From contig NZ_JAHXYR010000004.1 in assembly GCF_019969845.1 (NCBI RefSeq), positions 1-64,000 of the forward strand: a stretch of DNA of 64,000 nucleotides, in the 5' to 3' direction. Each line of letters begins with the position of its first letter. Position 1 is the stretch's first letter. A model generated the notes under the pieces. The model was not told where the DNA came from. It searched no databases and saw only the letters and a list, made by a program, of their open reading frames with translations. Source of the stretch: Sphingobacterium sp. GVS05A. GTDB taxonomy: Bacteria > Bacteroidota > Bacteroidia > Sphingobacteriales > Sphingobacteriaceae. Positions 45,479 through 53,809 of the stretch are shown here, piece after piece. Position numbers and translations under genes: made by a program.

Positions 45479-45802
45479 ATTTATTTTTTTAAATCGTTAA
45501 ATGTCACTTTCTCATTACAATTATAATGCATTTTTGTTTTTTTATTCTTTTCATAAGGCAAGAAAATAACATCTTGAGCAGCGTGTAATTAAAAATTACG
45601 TTTTTTGAAATAGCGAAGCTAAAACTACCTGCGAAATGTTAAATTTAACCTGTAGCAGGAATATGCTGGTTGGTATATGCATTGAATATCAACTTGCTTG
45701 CTGAGATTGCTAAATAACAGTATTCATTTTATATATTTTCAATTTTCAAACATTTTATTAAAATGTTTGAAAATTGAAAATATATAACTAACTTTAATTC
45801 AG
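45479..45802. other. Divergent spacer with giant palindrome
   Basis: Holds the divergent start regions of the DinB and TetR genes. The left 250 bp show nothing distinct. The right end carries the 59-bp palindrome and the TetR promoter. Confidence 0.6.
45729..45787. promoter_or_regulatory. 59-bp perfect palindrome, likely TetR operator
   Basis: Arms of 29 bp (45729-45757 and 45759-45787) match without a single mismatch around one central T. The arm core is CAATTTTCAAACATTTT. The right arm holds TTTG (45766-45769) and is followed after 19 bases by TAACTTTA (45789-45796), a promoter pair whose start point would fall at or next to the TetR ATG at 45803. A bound repressor would cover the promoter, so autoregulation is likely. 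Confidence 0.72.
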
Positions 45803-46411
45803 ATGAACAAAAAGGAACAGGTAAAGGAGCGGATTGGTCAGGCCGCAATGGAGTGTTTTGAGCGATATGGTTTAGAGAAGACGACATTGGACGATATTGC
45901 GAAAGCCGTAGGATTGAACAAAACTTCGCTTTACTATTATTATAAGAACAAGGAAGATATTTTTATAGAAGTTGCGATCCGCGAGGGTGAGTCTTTTATA
46001 AATACATTGCAACAGAGTACCTTAAAGAAAAAAGGCGTGGAGAATCAGATCGGGTTCTATTTAGAATCGCGATTGAACTATTATACGAATGTGCTCAATA
46101 TGAATAGGGTGTCGGTAGAATCGCTTGACAAGATTTTACCTCGTTTTTTTGAACTATATGATGCGATGATGGTGCAGGAAAAGGATTTTCTGACAAAGCT
46201 TTTGGTGCAGGCCATCGCTCAGGAGCATCTGGATATGGAAGATCCAGAAAATACTGCTTCTGTACTAATCAATTTTGCGAATGCATTAAAACATAGTACA
46301 GAGCAACAAGCGATCCTAAAGAAGCAAGTCGAGATCGACTATGCGCAAAGTCTTCGGGATACTAAATTTTTGGTTTCCTTGATTTTCAAGGGGATCAGAA
46401 AGCAAGGATGA
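45803..46411 (+). CDS. TetR/AcrR-family regulator of the beta-helix/dihaem operon
   Basis: This 202-aa protein has the TetR helix-turn-helix (about 8-54: RIGQAAMECFERYGLEKTTL, KTSLYYYYKNKEDIFIEV) and an all-helical effector domain. It begins 15 bp behind the 59-bp palindrome, and the promoter predicted there would leave almost no 5' leader. It lies 76 bp ahead of the TonB receptor on the same strand. It probably represses itself and perhaps the genes behind it in response to the imported compound. Confidence 0.9.
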   Translation: MNKKEQVKERIGQAAMECFERYGLEKTTLDDIAKAVGLNKTSLYYYYKNKEDIFIEVAIREGESFINTLQQSTLKKKGVENQIGFYLESRLNYYTNVLNMNRVSVESLDKILPRFFELYDAMMVQEKDFLTKLLVQAIAQEHLDMEDPENTASVLINFANALKHSTEQQAILKKQVEIDYAQSLRDTKFLVSLIFKGIRKQG

Positions 46412-46487
46412 TAACCTGTCTCAGGGAATCATGGATGGGGTAAAGTGAGGCATTGAAGCGAATATTATACGCTAACCAATATAAACT

Positions 46488-49241
46488 ATGAAAAAAATTA
46501 CCTTATTAATCCAGATTCTCTGTATCTGCGCTCCATTTTCTTTGTTTGCGCAACAGACGATAAACGGGCGCGTTAGTAATAGCCTGACCGGGGAGGCCGC
46601 CTATGCAATCTCCATACGTATAAAAGACAGTAAAGAAGGTACCTTTTCGGATGATCGAGGTCGTTTTCAATTGAAAACGAATCGGCCTTTGCCCCTAATC
46701 CTTTCTATTTCAGCGATCGGATTTGAACCCCGCGAGGTTCTTGTCGAGAGCACAGCCTCTCCGTTAGAAATTCCGCTTAATGTTACGCCGATACTGGGGC
46801 AGGAGGTGGTTGTGTCCGCTAGTCGAACAGTTCAGACCAAATTGTCTTCCCCTGTGACCATCGAGCAGATCAGTAACAAAGATATCCGTAATTCTGCTCA
46901 AATAAGTTATATGGACATGCTTCAGGGCCTGCGAGGAGTCGATGTTACTGTGTCCAGTATCGGTTTCACCAGTGTAACGACACGTGGATTCAATACAAGC
47001 GGGAATACAAATTTTACACAGATTGTTGATGGTATGGACAATCAGGCCCCTGGATTGAATTTTCCGCTGGGCTCAGTTATTGGTTTGACCCAACTTGATG
47101 TCGATAATATTGAGCTTCTATCAGGCGCTTCTTCTGCCTTATATGGCTCACGAGGACTCAATGGAACCATGATCGCGACAGGTAAAAATCCGTTCAAATA
47201 TCAGGGATTAAGTGTATTGGTGACTCAGGGTGTCAATCATATAAACGCTAAAAAGAATAATGATCCTGTTCCCGCATCGCCCTATTATGATTGGACAATT
47301 CGCTATGCTAAACAACTGAGCAATAAGATTGCTTTTAAGGTCAATGGTCAATATACCCAGGCAAAAGATTGGGTGGCCAATGATGAGACGAATAAAAATG
47401 GTTTGGGTACAGCGCTAACGGATCCCAATTATAATGGTGTCAATATGTACGGCGGGGCAACTTCGGTCGATATCAACCCTTTCCTGGAAGCTGCACTTGC
47501 TGGAAATCCAGATTTGGCGCCAATTGTTGAACCCCTGCTTGCTCATTCAAACTATGTTTCCCGGACAGGCTATGCTGAGTATGGATATCTCGATAATAGA
47601 GCCAAGCTTTTTAAAGTAAATGGTGAATTTCGTTATAAGATTTCACCGGATATCGAAGCCATTGCTTCGGCAACTTTTGGCACTGGAAACATCGTGTACA
47701 CGAATGATACCCGTTATCAGTTAAAAGGATTTAAAGTGGGCCAATATCGTTTGGAGGTACGAAGTGATAAATGGTTTGTCCGGGCTTATACGACTCAGGA
47801 AAATTCAGGTAAAACACTCGTAGCGGGACCGACGTCCCAATACATCAATGAGTCCTGGAAAACAAGTTACGATGGTAATGTAGGGGGCTGGTATCCGGAG
47901 TATACGGCTGGTTTTCTTAATGCACTTGCTACTGGAACATCGCTTACAGATGCTCATCTCCAAGGACGTACTTTAGCCGATCAGGGCCGAGCGGAACTTG
48001 GTAGCGCATTATTCAATAGACTTAAAGATAGCATTAGCAATACACCAATTTCAGAGGGCGGGACATTATTTCTTGACCGCAGTAAGTTATATAATGCTGA
48101 AGCGCAATATAATTTCTCAGATCATATCAAATTTATGCAGGTCATCGCCGGTGTCAATTGGCGCCTGTATAGTCTCAATTCTAAAAACACACTTTTCCCA
48201 GATAAGGATAAACCGATTCATGTCAATGAATACAGTGCTTATCTTCAAATGGCAAAGAGAGTCATGGACGAACGGTTGAATATCGCGACTTCTTTTCGAT
48301 ATGATAAAAATACATTATTTGCTCAACCACGTCTTACGTCACGTGCATCATTGGTCTATGATATGCAAAGACAGAATTATTTACGTTTCTCTTATCAGAA
48401 TGCATATAGTTTTCCTTCTAATATTCAGGCGCTTCAAAATACATTGAATGGTTATAATAGTTTTTCATCCGGAGGATCTTCGCTATTATTGATTGATAAC
48501 TATCAATTTGACCGCTACCCACCCTATACATTAGAAAGTGTACAAAAATTTCAGTCGACAAATGATCCGAAAGTACTTCAGCAATTTAAGTTTGATGATA
48601 TCAAACCGCAGTCAGTCAATGCTTTTGAATTAGGATACGCAGCGATGTTTGGTAAGCGTGTCATGGTTGATGTCCTTGGCTATTTTTCAACATGGAAGAA
48701 TTTTATCGGTTATGCCAATGTAGCCAATACACCGGGTACTGACGATGTCAACGCTTTTAAGGATCATGCTACTTATGTTCAATATAATGTCGCTTTTAAT
48801 GGTGGAGAAACAGTAAATACATACGGCTATGCTGCAAGTGTAAGCGTAGATCTGGGCAAGAATTTTATGACCAAGGCAAACTATTACTCGGACTATCTTA
48901 AAAATAAAAACAATAGCCAGATCAATAACTTTAATACACCTAATTATCACTTTAACTTTGAATTTGGAAATAGTGGTTTTGGTAAAAAACAAGTCTGGTC
49001 TTTTAGTACATCACTTCGTTATAAACCCGGTTATTATTATGTTGTGTCTGGGGGGCTTGCGGCGGGGCAGGTGCCTAGCTCAACTGTAATTGATGCACAG
49101 GTGAGCTATAAGCTTATTAAAGCGCGTTCTGGAATTCGTATCGGTGGTACGAATATTACGAACAAATATTATTCTACTGGTATAGCCAACCCTCGTATTG
49201 GTGCGGTGTACTATGTCACCTATGCCTATAATATTTTTTAA
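46488..49241 (+). CDS. TonB-dependent receptor with CarboxypepD-like N-terminal domain
   Basis: This 917-aa outer-membrane protein starts with a signal peptide ending in LFAQ. Residues about 24-105 form the carboxypeptidase D regulatory-like domain (TINGRVSNSLTGEAAYAI). Residues about 110-230 are the plug (VVVSASRTVQTKLSSPVTIE, RGFNTSGN). The rest is the barrel, ending in YNIF. No SusD partner is nearby, so it is not a standard polysaccharide receptor. The next gene begins 27 bp on. It would import the substrate of this operon. Confidence 0.92.
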   Translation: MKKITLLIQILCICAPFSLFAQQTINGRVSNSLTGEAAYAISIRIKDSKEGTFSDDRGRFQLKTNRPLPLILSISAIGFEPREVLVESTASPLEIPLNVTPILGQEVVVSASRTVQTKLSSPVTIEQISNKDIRNSAQISYMDMLQGLRGVDVTVSSIGFTSVTTRGFNTSGNTNFTQIVDGMDNQAPGLNFPLGSVIGLTQLDVDNIELLSGASSALYGSRGLNGTMIATGKNPFKYQGLSVLVTQGVNHINAKKNNDPVPASPYYDWTIRYAKQLSNKIAFKVNGQYTQAKDWVANDETNKNGLGTALTDPNYNGVNMYGGATSVDINPFLEAALAGNPDLAPIVEPLLAHSNYVSRTGYAEYGYLDNRAKLFKVNGEFRYKISPDIEAIASATFGTGNIVYTNDTRYQLKGFKVGQYRLEVRSDKWFVRAYTTQENSGKTLVAGPTSQYINESWKTSYDGNVGGWYPEYTAGFLNALATGTSLTDAHLQGRTLADQGRAELGSALFNRLKDSISNTPISEGGTLFLDRSKLYNAEAQYNFSDHIKFMQVIAGVNWRLYSLNSKNTLFPDKDKPIHVNEYSAYLQMAKRVMDERLNIATSFRYDKNTLFAQPRLTSRASLVYDMQRQNYLRFSYQNAYSFPSNIQALQNTLNGYNSFSSGGSSLLLIDNYQFDRYPPYTLESVQKFQSTNDPKVLQQFKFDDIKPQSVNAFELGYAAMFGKRVMVDVLGYFSTWKNFIGYANVANTPGTDDVNAFKDHATYVQYNVAFNGGETVNTYGYAASVSVDLGKNFMTKANYYSDYLKNKNNSQINNFNTPNYHFNFEFGNSGFGKKQVWSFSTSLRYKPGYYYVVSGGLAAGQVPSSTVIDAQVSYKLIKARSGIRIGGTNITNKYYSTGIANPRIGAVYYVTYAYNIF

Positions 49242-49268
49242 CCAAAATAAATCATAAAAAGATAAATC

Positions 49269-50543
49269 ATGAAAAGACATGTAAAAAACAGGCTCATAAT
49301 GGTGTTCATCGGACTCGTCTTTTGGAGCTGTAAGAATCAACAAGGCACAGATTATAATGTGTTGACTTTTGGTCCGGGGCAGGAGGAAGCGATTGAAGAG
49401 GCTTTTCTGTCGATTAAAGATAGTACCAATATACACTTGAAAGCAGGAAAATATCGTTTTGAAAACCTGAGTATCGCCCAGGTAAATCATATTAAAATCG
49501 ACGGCGATGGGCATGATAAAACAATTGTGGATTTTTCGGGGCAGACACAGGGAGGCGAGGGGATTCGTATCACTGATGTCAAAGGACTAACCATCGGAAA
49601 TATGACGATCCGGGATTCAAAAGGTGATTTATTGAAGATAAACAACAGTCAGGACATTATTATTGCAGATCTACATAGTATATGGAGTTCGGCTGATTCC
49701 ACCAGCGGTGGATATGGAATTTATCCTGTACTCTGTAAGAATGTTTTGATTGAGAATTGCTATGCTGAGGGCGCTTCTGATGCCGGTATCTATGTAGGGC
49801 AGACCAAGGGCGTAGTGGTGAAAAATTGTAAGGCATCCAAAAATGTAGCTGGCTGTGAAATTGAAAATACAACAGATGCAGAGGTATATGACAATGAGTT
49901 TTATGGCAATACAGCAGGTTTTTTGATTTTCGATCTACCTGATCTATCGCAGCGAGGTGGTCATGTGAAAGCCTATCGTAACAAGATCTATGATAACAAT
50001 TTCAAGAATTTTGCGAAAGGAGGAAGTTTTGGAACTTTTTGGGGGGTAGGAAACGCCTCTCCCGGAAGTGGAATTATTATCCTTTCCACCTCAAATATCG
50101 AAATATATGATAATACGATTGAAAAAAATAATACTTCGGCGATTACTATAGCTTCTGGTTTTGCTGTAGATGAAAAAGCTGCTGAACGTATCAATGCCAA
50201 TTACTCGCCAATACCGACTCGCATTAAGATCCATGGCAATACCATAAAGATGGAAGACAAGTTCCCACAACCGGCTTATGAACATCGTATTGGCCAGTTA
50301 ATTATTGCTACTGAAGCACAGCTGAATGCCGTTGAACCCAATCGTTCGGTGAAAAGAATTCCTGCGATCCTGTACGATGGAATCACCAGCAACATTATGA
50401 CCAATGGTACTTCCTTAAATCCAGATTCTATTTGTATTGACCAGCCCGGTGAAAATATGTTTGTTTCGGCAGATTTTAAACATGCGGGGCAAGCAGATAA
50501 ATGGAAACCATCAAGTAATGTGAAACCATTTCAATGTAAATAA
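49269..50543 (+). CDS. Parallel beta-helix lipoprotein (TIGR03805-like)
   Basis: This 424-aa protein has a lipoprotein-like signal (VFWSC, Cys 21). The body is a right-handed parallel beta-helix with turns such as GLTIGNMTIRDSKGDLLKI, NVLIENCYAEGASDAGIYVG and VVVKNCKASKNVAGCEIEN. It matches my memory of the TIGR03805 family, which is regularly found beside the dihaem family TIGR03806 with no known function. The downstream gene is exactly such a partner, two bases away. Exposed Asn/Asp ladders suggest binding or cutting of a carbohydrate or other extended substrate, but no catalytic site is certain. Confidence 0.82.
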   Translation: MKRHVKNRLIMVFIGLVFWSCKNQQGTDYNVLTFGPGQEEAIEEAFLSIKDSTNIHLKAGKYRFENLSIAQVNHIKIDGDGHDKTIVDFSGQTQGGEGIRITDVKGLTIGNMTIRDSKGDLLKINNSQDIIIADLHSIWSSADSTSGGYGIYPVLCKNVLIENCYAEGASDAGIYVGQTKGVVVKNCKASKNVAGCEIENTTDAEVYDNEFYGNTAGFLIFDLPDLSQRGGHVKAYRNKIYDNNFKNFAKGGSFGTFWGVGNASPGSGIIILSTSNIEIYDNTIEKNNTSAITIASGFAVDEKAAERINANYSPIPTRIKIHGNTIKMEDKFPQPAYEHRIGQLIIATEAQLNAVEPNRSVKRIPAILYDGITSNIMTNGTSLNPDSICIDQPGENMFVSADFKHAGQADKWKPSSNVKPFQCK

Positions 50544-50545
50544 CT

Positions 50546-51622
50546 GTGAGAAATATAAAATTGACCATTGGTGTTATCATCGTTTTGACTGTATTCTCTT
50601 TGACTTTGCAACAAAGCTGCCGACAGGGAAAAAATAAATCAGAACAAACCAATACATCTTTCGTATTTAAAGAAAAACTATCTGATTATGGGTTTTTCAA
50701 GGGAAAGCTAAGTAGTCTAATGCCGCAAGAGGGGGTGCTTCCGTACGAGCTAAGTACGCCTCTGTTTTCTGACTATACGGTTAAAGATCGTTTTATTGTT
50801 CTTCCACAGGGAAAATCAATTGAATATACTGCACAGGGACCTTTGGATTTTCCTGATTCAACCATAATTGTTAAAAATTTCTCCTATATCAATGTTCAGG
50901 GCCAAAAGGTCGTCATTGAAACCCGCTTGTTGGTTAAAGATCCAATAGATCATAACTGGAAAGTCATGAATTACCTTTGGAATACGGAGCAAACAGATGC
51001 GGTTAAACATATTAGAGGATCGAAACTAGCGATTACTTTGGTCGATAACTCCGGCAATAAACATACAACAAATTATATGGTGCCGAATACCAATGATTGT
51101 AAACGTTGTCATAATAATGCATCGAAACTAATGCCAATAGGTCCTAAAGCGCGCAATCTGAATTTTGTGCGTGCGGGCGATTCTGTCAACCAATTGACCC
51201 GTTGGAGTTCGCTGGGATTGTTGAAAAATATGCCCGACTTAAAGAATATTTCACAACTGCCCGTATGGACTGATACAGAAAAATACAGTATTGAAGAACG
51301 TGCCAGAGCTTATTTGGACGTCAATTGCGCACATTGTCATACGAAAGGTGGTGACGCATTTAATACAGGGTTATTTCTCAATTATGAGGAGAACACATCT
51401 GCGCATCTCGGTGTGGATAAAGCACCTGTATCTGCCGGAGGTGGGGCTGGTGGTTTAAACTTTGATATAATACCCGGAGATTCAAAGCATTCGATCTTGC
51501 TTTATCGGATGAATAGTACCGAACCGGGGACGGCAATGCCCGAATTGGCCCGAAGTATTATCCATAAGGAAGGTGTGGATTTGATCCGCCAATGGATAGA
51601 TAATATGCCCAAGAAAAAATAA
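50546..51622 (+). CDS. SO2930-family dihaem c-type cytochrome (TIGR03806-like)
   Basis: This 358-aa protein starts with GTG, two bases behind the beta-helix gene. A lipoprotein-like signal (LQQSC, Cys about 25) is followed by a beta-rich domain (about 45-175, GVLPYELSTPLFSDYTVKDR) and two haem c sites: CKRCH (185-189) and CAHCH (261-265). The order and the pairing with the beta-helix protein fit the SO2930/HNE_0200 family. It would accept electrons in the periplasm and hand them to the respiratory chain, perhaps the cbb3 oxidase at the left end of the window. Confidence 0.85.
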   Translation: MRNIKLTIGVIIVLTVFSLTLQQSCRQGKNKSEQTNTSFVFKEKLSDYGFFKGKLSSLMPQEGVLPYELSTPLFSDYTVKDRFIVLPQGKSIEYTAQGPLDFPDSTIIVKNFSYINVQGQKVVIETRLLVKDPIDHNWKVMNYLWNTEQTDAVKHIRGSKLAITLVDNSGNKHTTNYMVPNTNDCKRCHNNASKLMPIGPKARNLNFVRAGDSVNQLTRWSSLGLLKNMPDLKNISQLPVWTDTEKYSIEERARAYLDVNCAHCHTKGGDAFNTGLFLNYEENTSAHLGVDKAPVSAGGGAGGLNFDIIPGDSKHSILLYRMNSTEPGTAMPELARSIIHKEGVDLIRQWIDNMPKKK

Positions 51623-51661
51623 AAATATCATCACCTTTCAATTTATATTAATTAGAACAGC

Positions 51662-53059
51662 ATGATTGAGCAAATAGATTCAATATTTCAGCAACAGCAA
51701 CTCTTTCAAATCGAACTACGACAGAGTGATGCCCGGCAACGGATAAAAAAGCTGCGTAAATTGCGTTGTGCGATTGAAAGTAACGAAGATTTAATTTATG
51801 ATGCATTAGCGAAAGATTTGCGTAAATCAAGACATGAGGCCGCAATAAGTGAGGTACTATTTATCTATGGTGAAATCGATTTTGCTATTCGCCATTTGCA
51901 AAAATGGATGCGACCCAAACGCGTAGGGAGATCGGTGACAAACCTGCTGGCAAAAAGCTCGATCGTCTATCAACCCAAAGGAGTGGTTCTGATTATATCG
52001 CCCTGGAATTACCCCTTTCAGCTTACGATGAGCCCCTTGGTGTCTGCGATTGCTGCTGGCAATTGCATCGTACTGAAACCCTCTGAACATAGTTCATACA
52101 CAGCAGCAGTGATTCAGAAGATGATATCCGAATCATTTGATGTGAAAGAAGTTGTTTGCATAACGGGTGAAAAATCTACAGCGGAAACTCTTTTGAAACT
52201 TCCTTTTGATCATATTTTCTTTACTGGAAGTTCTATCGTGGGTAAACAGATTATGAAATCAGCCTCCGATCATTTGAGTTCAGTTACCTTGGAGCTCGGA
52301 GGGAAATCACCGGTCATATTGGATGAAACAGCTCATCTCGAAAAGGCTGCAAATAAAGTGGCCTGGGGAAAATTGATCAATGCTGGTCAGACTTGTATTG
52401 CGCCAGATTATGTTCTTATTCCGGAGAAGCGACGTGACGAATTTGTAAGACATTATTTAAATGCTGTAAAAAAGATGTTTTTTACAATAGACGGTAAAAT
52501 AAATCCTACTGTCTACGCGAAAATTATCAACCAGAGGCATGCTGATCGTCTCGTTGCTTTGATCAGGAACTCGGTCCAAGGAGGAGCCCGATTAGTTGAA
52601 GGAGGTGTACTGTCTGAGGACTTAACCTTGAGTCCGACATTGTTATTAGATGTTTCATTGGATAATGCGATCATGGGAGAGGAAATCTTTGGACCTATCC
52701 TTCCAGTAATAACCTATGGGAAATTGGAGGAAGCGATTGTTATTGTAAATCGAGGTGAAAAGCCACTTGCATTGTATGTATTTAGCGAAAACAAGCATAG
52801 TATCCAACAGGTCGTACAGCAAGTAGTATCAGGTGGTGTTTGTATCAATGATGTACTTATCCATGTTTCCAATCCTTACTTGCCATTTGGTGGCGTTAAC
52901 GGTAGTGGTCAGGGAAGTTGCCACGGCTTTTTTGGCTTCAAGGCATTTTCACATGAACGCGCTGTGATGCGTCAATCCAGATACGCACTTTCTACATTGA
53001 TTTATCCACCATATACAGAAAAAAAAATAATATTTAAATTGCTGAAAAAATGGATTTAG
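51662..53059 (+). CDS. Aldehyde dehydrogenase, class 3-like
   Basis: This 465-aa NAD(P)-dependent enzyme shows the ALDH motifs SPWNYPFQL, KPSEHSSYTA, FTGSSIVGK, the catalytic Glu in LELGGKSP and the catalytic Cys in NAGQTCIAPDY. Length and the compact N-terminus fit the class 3 (fatty or aromatic aldehyde) branch. It follows the dihaem gene by 39 bp, so the operon may turn an alcohol or aldehyde into an acid. The substrate is unknown. Confidence 0.93.
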   Translation: MIEQIDSIFQQQQLFQIELRQSDARQRIKKLRKLRCAIESNEDLIYDALAKDLRKSRHEAAISEVLFIYGEIDFAIRHLQKWMRPKRVGRSVTNLLAKSSIVYQPKGVVLIISPWNYPFQLTMSPLVSAIAAGNCIVLKPSEHSSYTAAVIQKMISESFDVKEVVCITGEKSTAETLLKLPFDHIFFTGSSIVGKQIMKSASDHLSSVTLELGGKSPVILDETAHLEKAANKVAWGKLINAGQTCIAPDYVLIPEKRRDEFVRHYLNAVKKMFFTIDGKINPTVYAKIINQRHADRLVALIRNSVQGGARLVEGGVLSEDLTLSPTLLLDVSLDNAIMGEEIFGPILPVITYGKLEEAIVIVNRGEKPLALYVFSENKHSIQQVVQQVVSGGVCINDVLIHVSNPYLPFGGVNGSGQGSCHGFFGFKAFSHERAVMRQSRYALSTLIYPPYTEKKIIFKLLKKWI

Positions 53060-53084
53060 GCAGCTTAATTTTTTATACTTGTAT

Positions 53085-53675
53085 ATGAATAAAATCAAAA
53101 GTATTGTTGTGTTTTGTGCTTCCAGTTTAGGCAACTCCAGCATATATGAAGATCAGGCAAAATATGTAGGTTATACGTTTGCACAACGAAACGTTCAGCT
53201 GGTGTACGGAGGTGGCCGCGCAGGATTAATGGGCGTGGTTGCAAATGCCGTTTTAGAAAAAGGCGGTGAGGTCGTTGGCGTAATTCCCCACTTCCTAAAT
53301 TCAAAAGAAAGAGAACATCGTGGAGTAACAAAATTAATTACAGTGGATAGTATGCATGATCGTAAACGAATCATGAATGATCATGCTGAAGGAATAATAG
53401 CTTTGCCTGGAGGATTCGGAACCCTTGAGGAACTTTTTGAAATGACTACCTGGGGACAACTCGGTCTACATCGTAAACCGGTGGGAATATTAAATATTAA
53501 TGGCTTTTATGATCATTTGATCAAATTTATGGATCATATGGTTGTTGAGGGACTTTTAAAACAGGAGAATAGAGAAATGCTGTTGATAAGCGATTCAATT
53601 GAAGAGCTATTAGATAAGATGGACAACCATGTGGCACCAGAAGTAACAAAATGGATTAACAAAAATGAGATCTGA
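53085..53675 (+). CDS. LOG-family protein (TIGR00730)
   Basis: This 196-aa Rossmann-fold protein has VVFCASSLGN, YGGGRAGLMGVVANA and the signature PGGFGTLEELFEM. Homologues release cytokinin bases from nucleotide monophosphates or act as nucleotide 5'-monophosphate nucleosidases. I start at the ATG at 53085; a TTG two codons earlier is also in frame. It is the last gene of the run, 25 bp behind the aldehyde dehydrogenase, and its link to that pathway is unclear. Confidence 0.92.
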   Translation: MNKIKSIVVFCASSLGNSSIYEDQAKYVGYTFAQRNVQLVYGGGRAGLMGVVANAVLEKGGEVVGVIPHFLNSKEREHRGVTKLITVDSMHDRKRIMNDHAEGIIALPGGFGTLEELFEMTTWGQLGLHRKPVGILNINGFYDHLIKFMDHMVVEGLLKQENREMLLISDSIEELLDKMDNHVAPEVTKWINKNEI

Positions 53676-53713
53676 GAAGACCTTATTAATTTAGTGGCTA
53701 TTTAATTTCTAAG

Positions 53714-53760
53714 ACAATCTTAATATTGCTCTTATGGTTTATTAAGATTGTTCTTATTGA
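53714..53760 (+). terminator. Hairpin after the LOG gene, possible terminator
   Basis: ACAATCTTAATA (53714-53725) and TATTAAGATTGT (53740-53751) form a 12-bp stem with a 14-nt loop. The following TCTTATTG is only weakly T-rich. Confidence 0.5.
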
Positions 53761-53779
53761 GTTTTAATGTTGTTTTTGG

Positions 53780-53796
53780 ATTTTTGTAACAAAAAT
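53780..53796. promoter_or_regulatory. 17-bp perfect palindrome before the siderophore receptor
   Basis: ATTTTTGT-A-ACAAAAAT ends 13 bp before the start codon at 53810. It is a good candidate operator for a metal-responsive or other repressor. It does not match the Fur box in an obvious way. Confidence 0.45.
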
Positions 53797-53809
53797 TCTT
53801 TATCTAATT

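Noticed and set aside
46488..49241. SusC of a polysaccharide utilisation locus
   Set aside because: No SusD, glycosidase or hybrid two-component regulator is adjacent; the neighbours are a beta-helix lipoprotein and a cytochrome.
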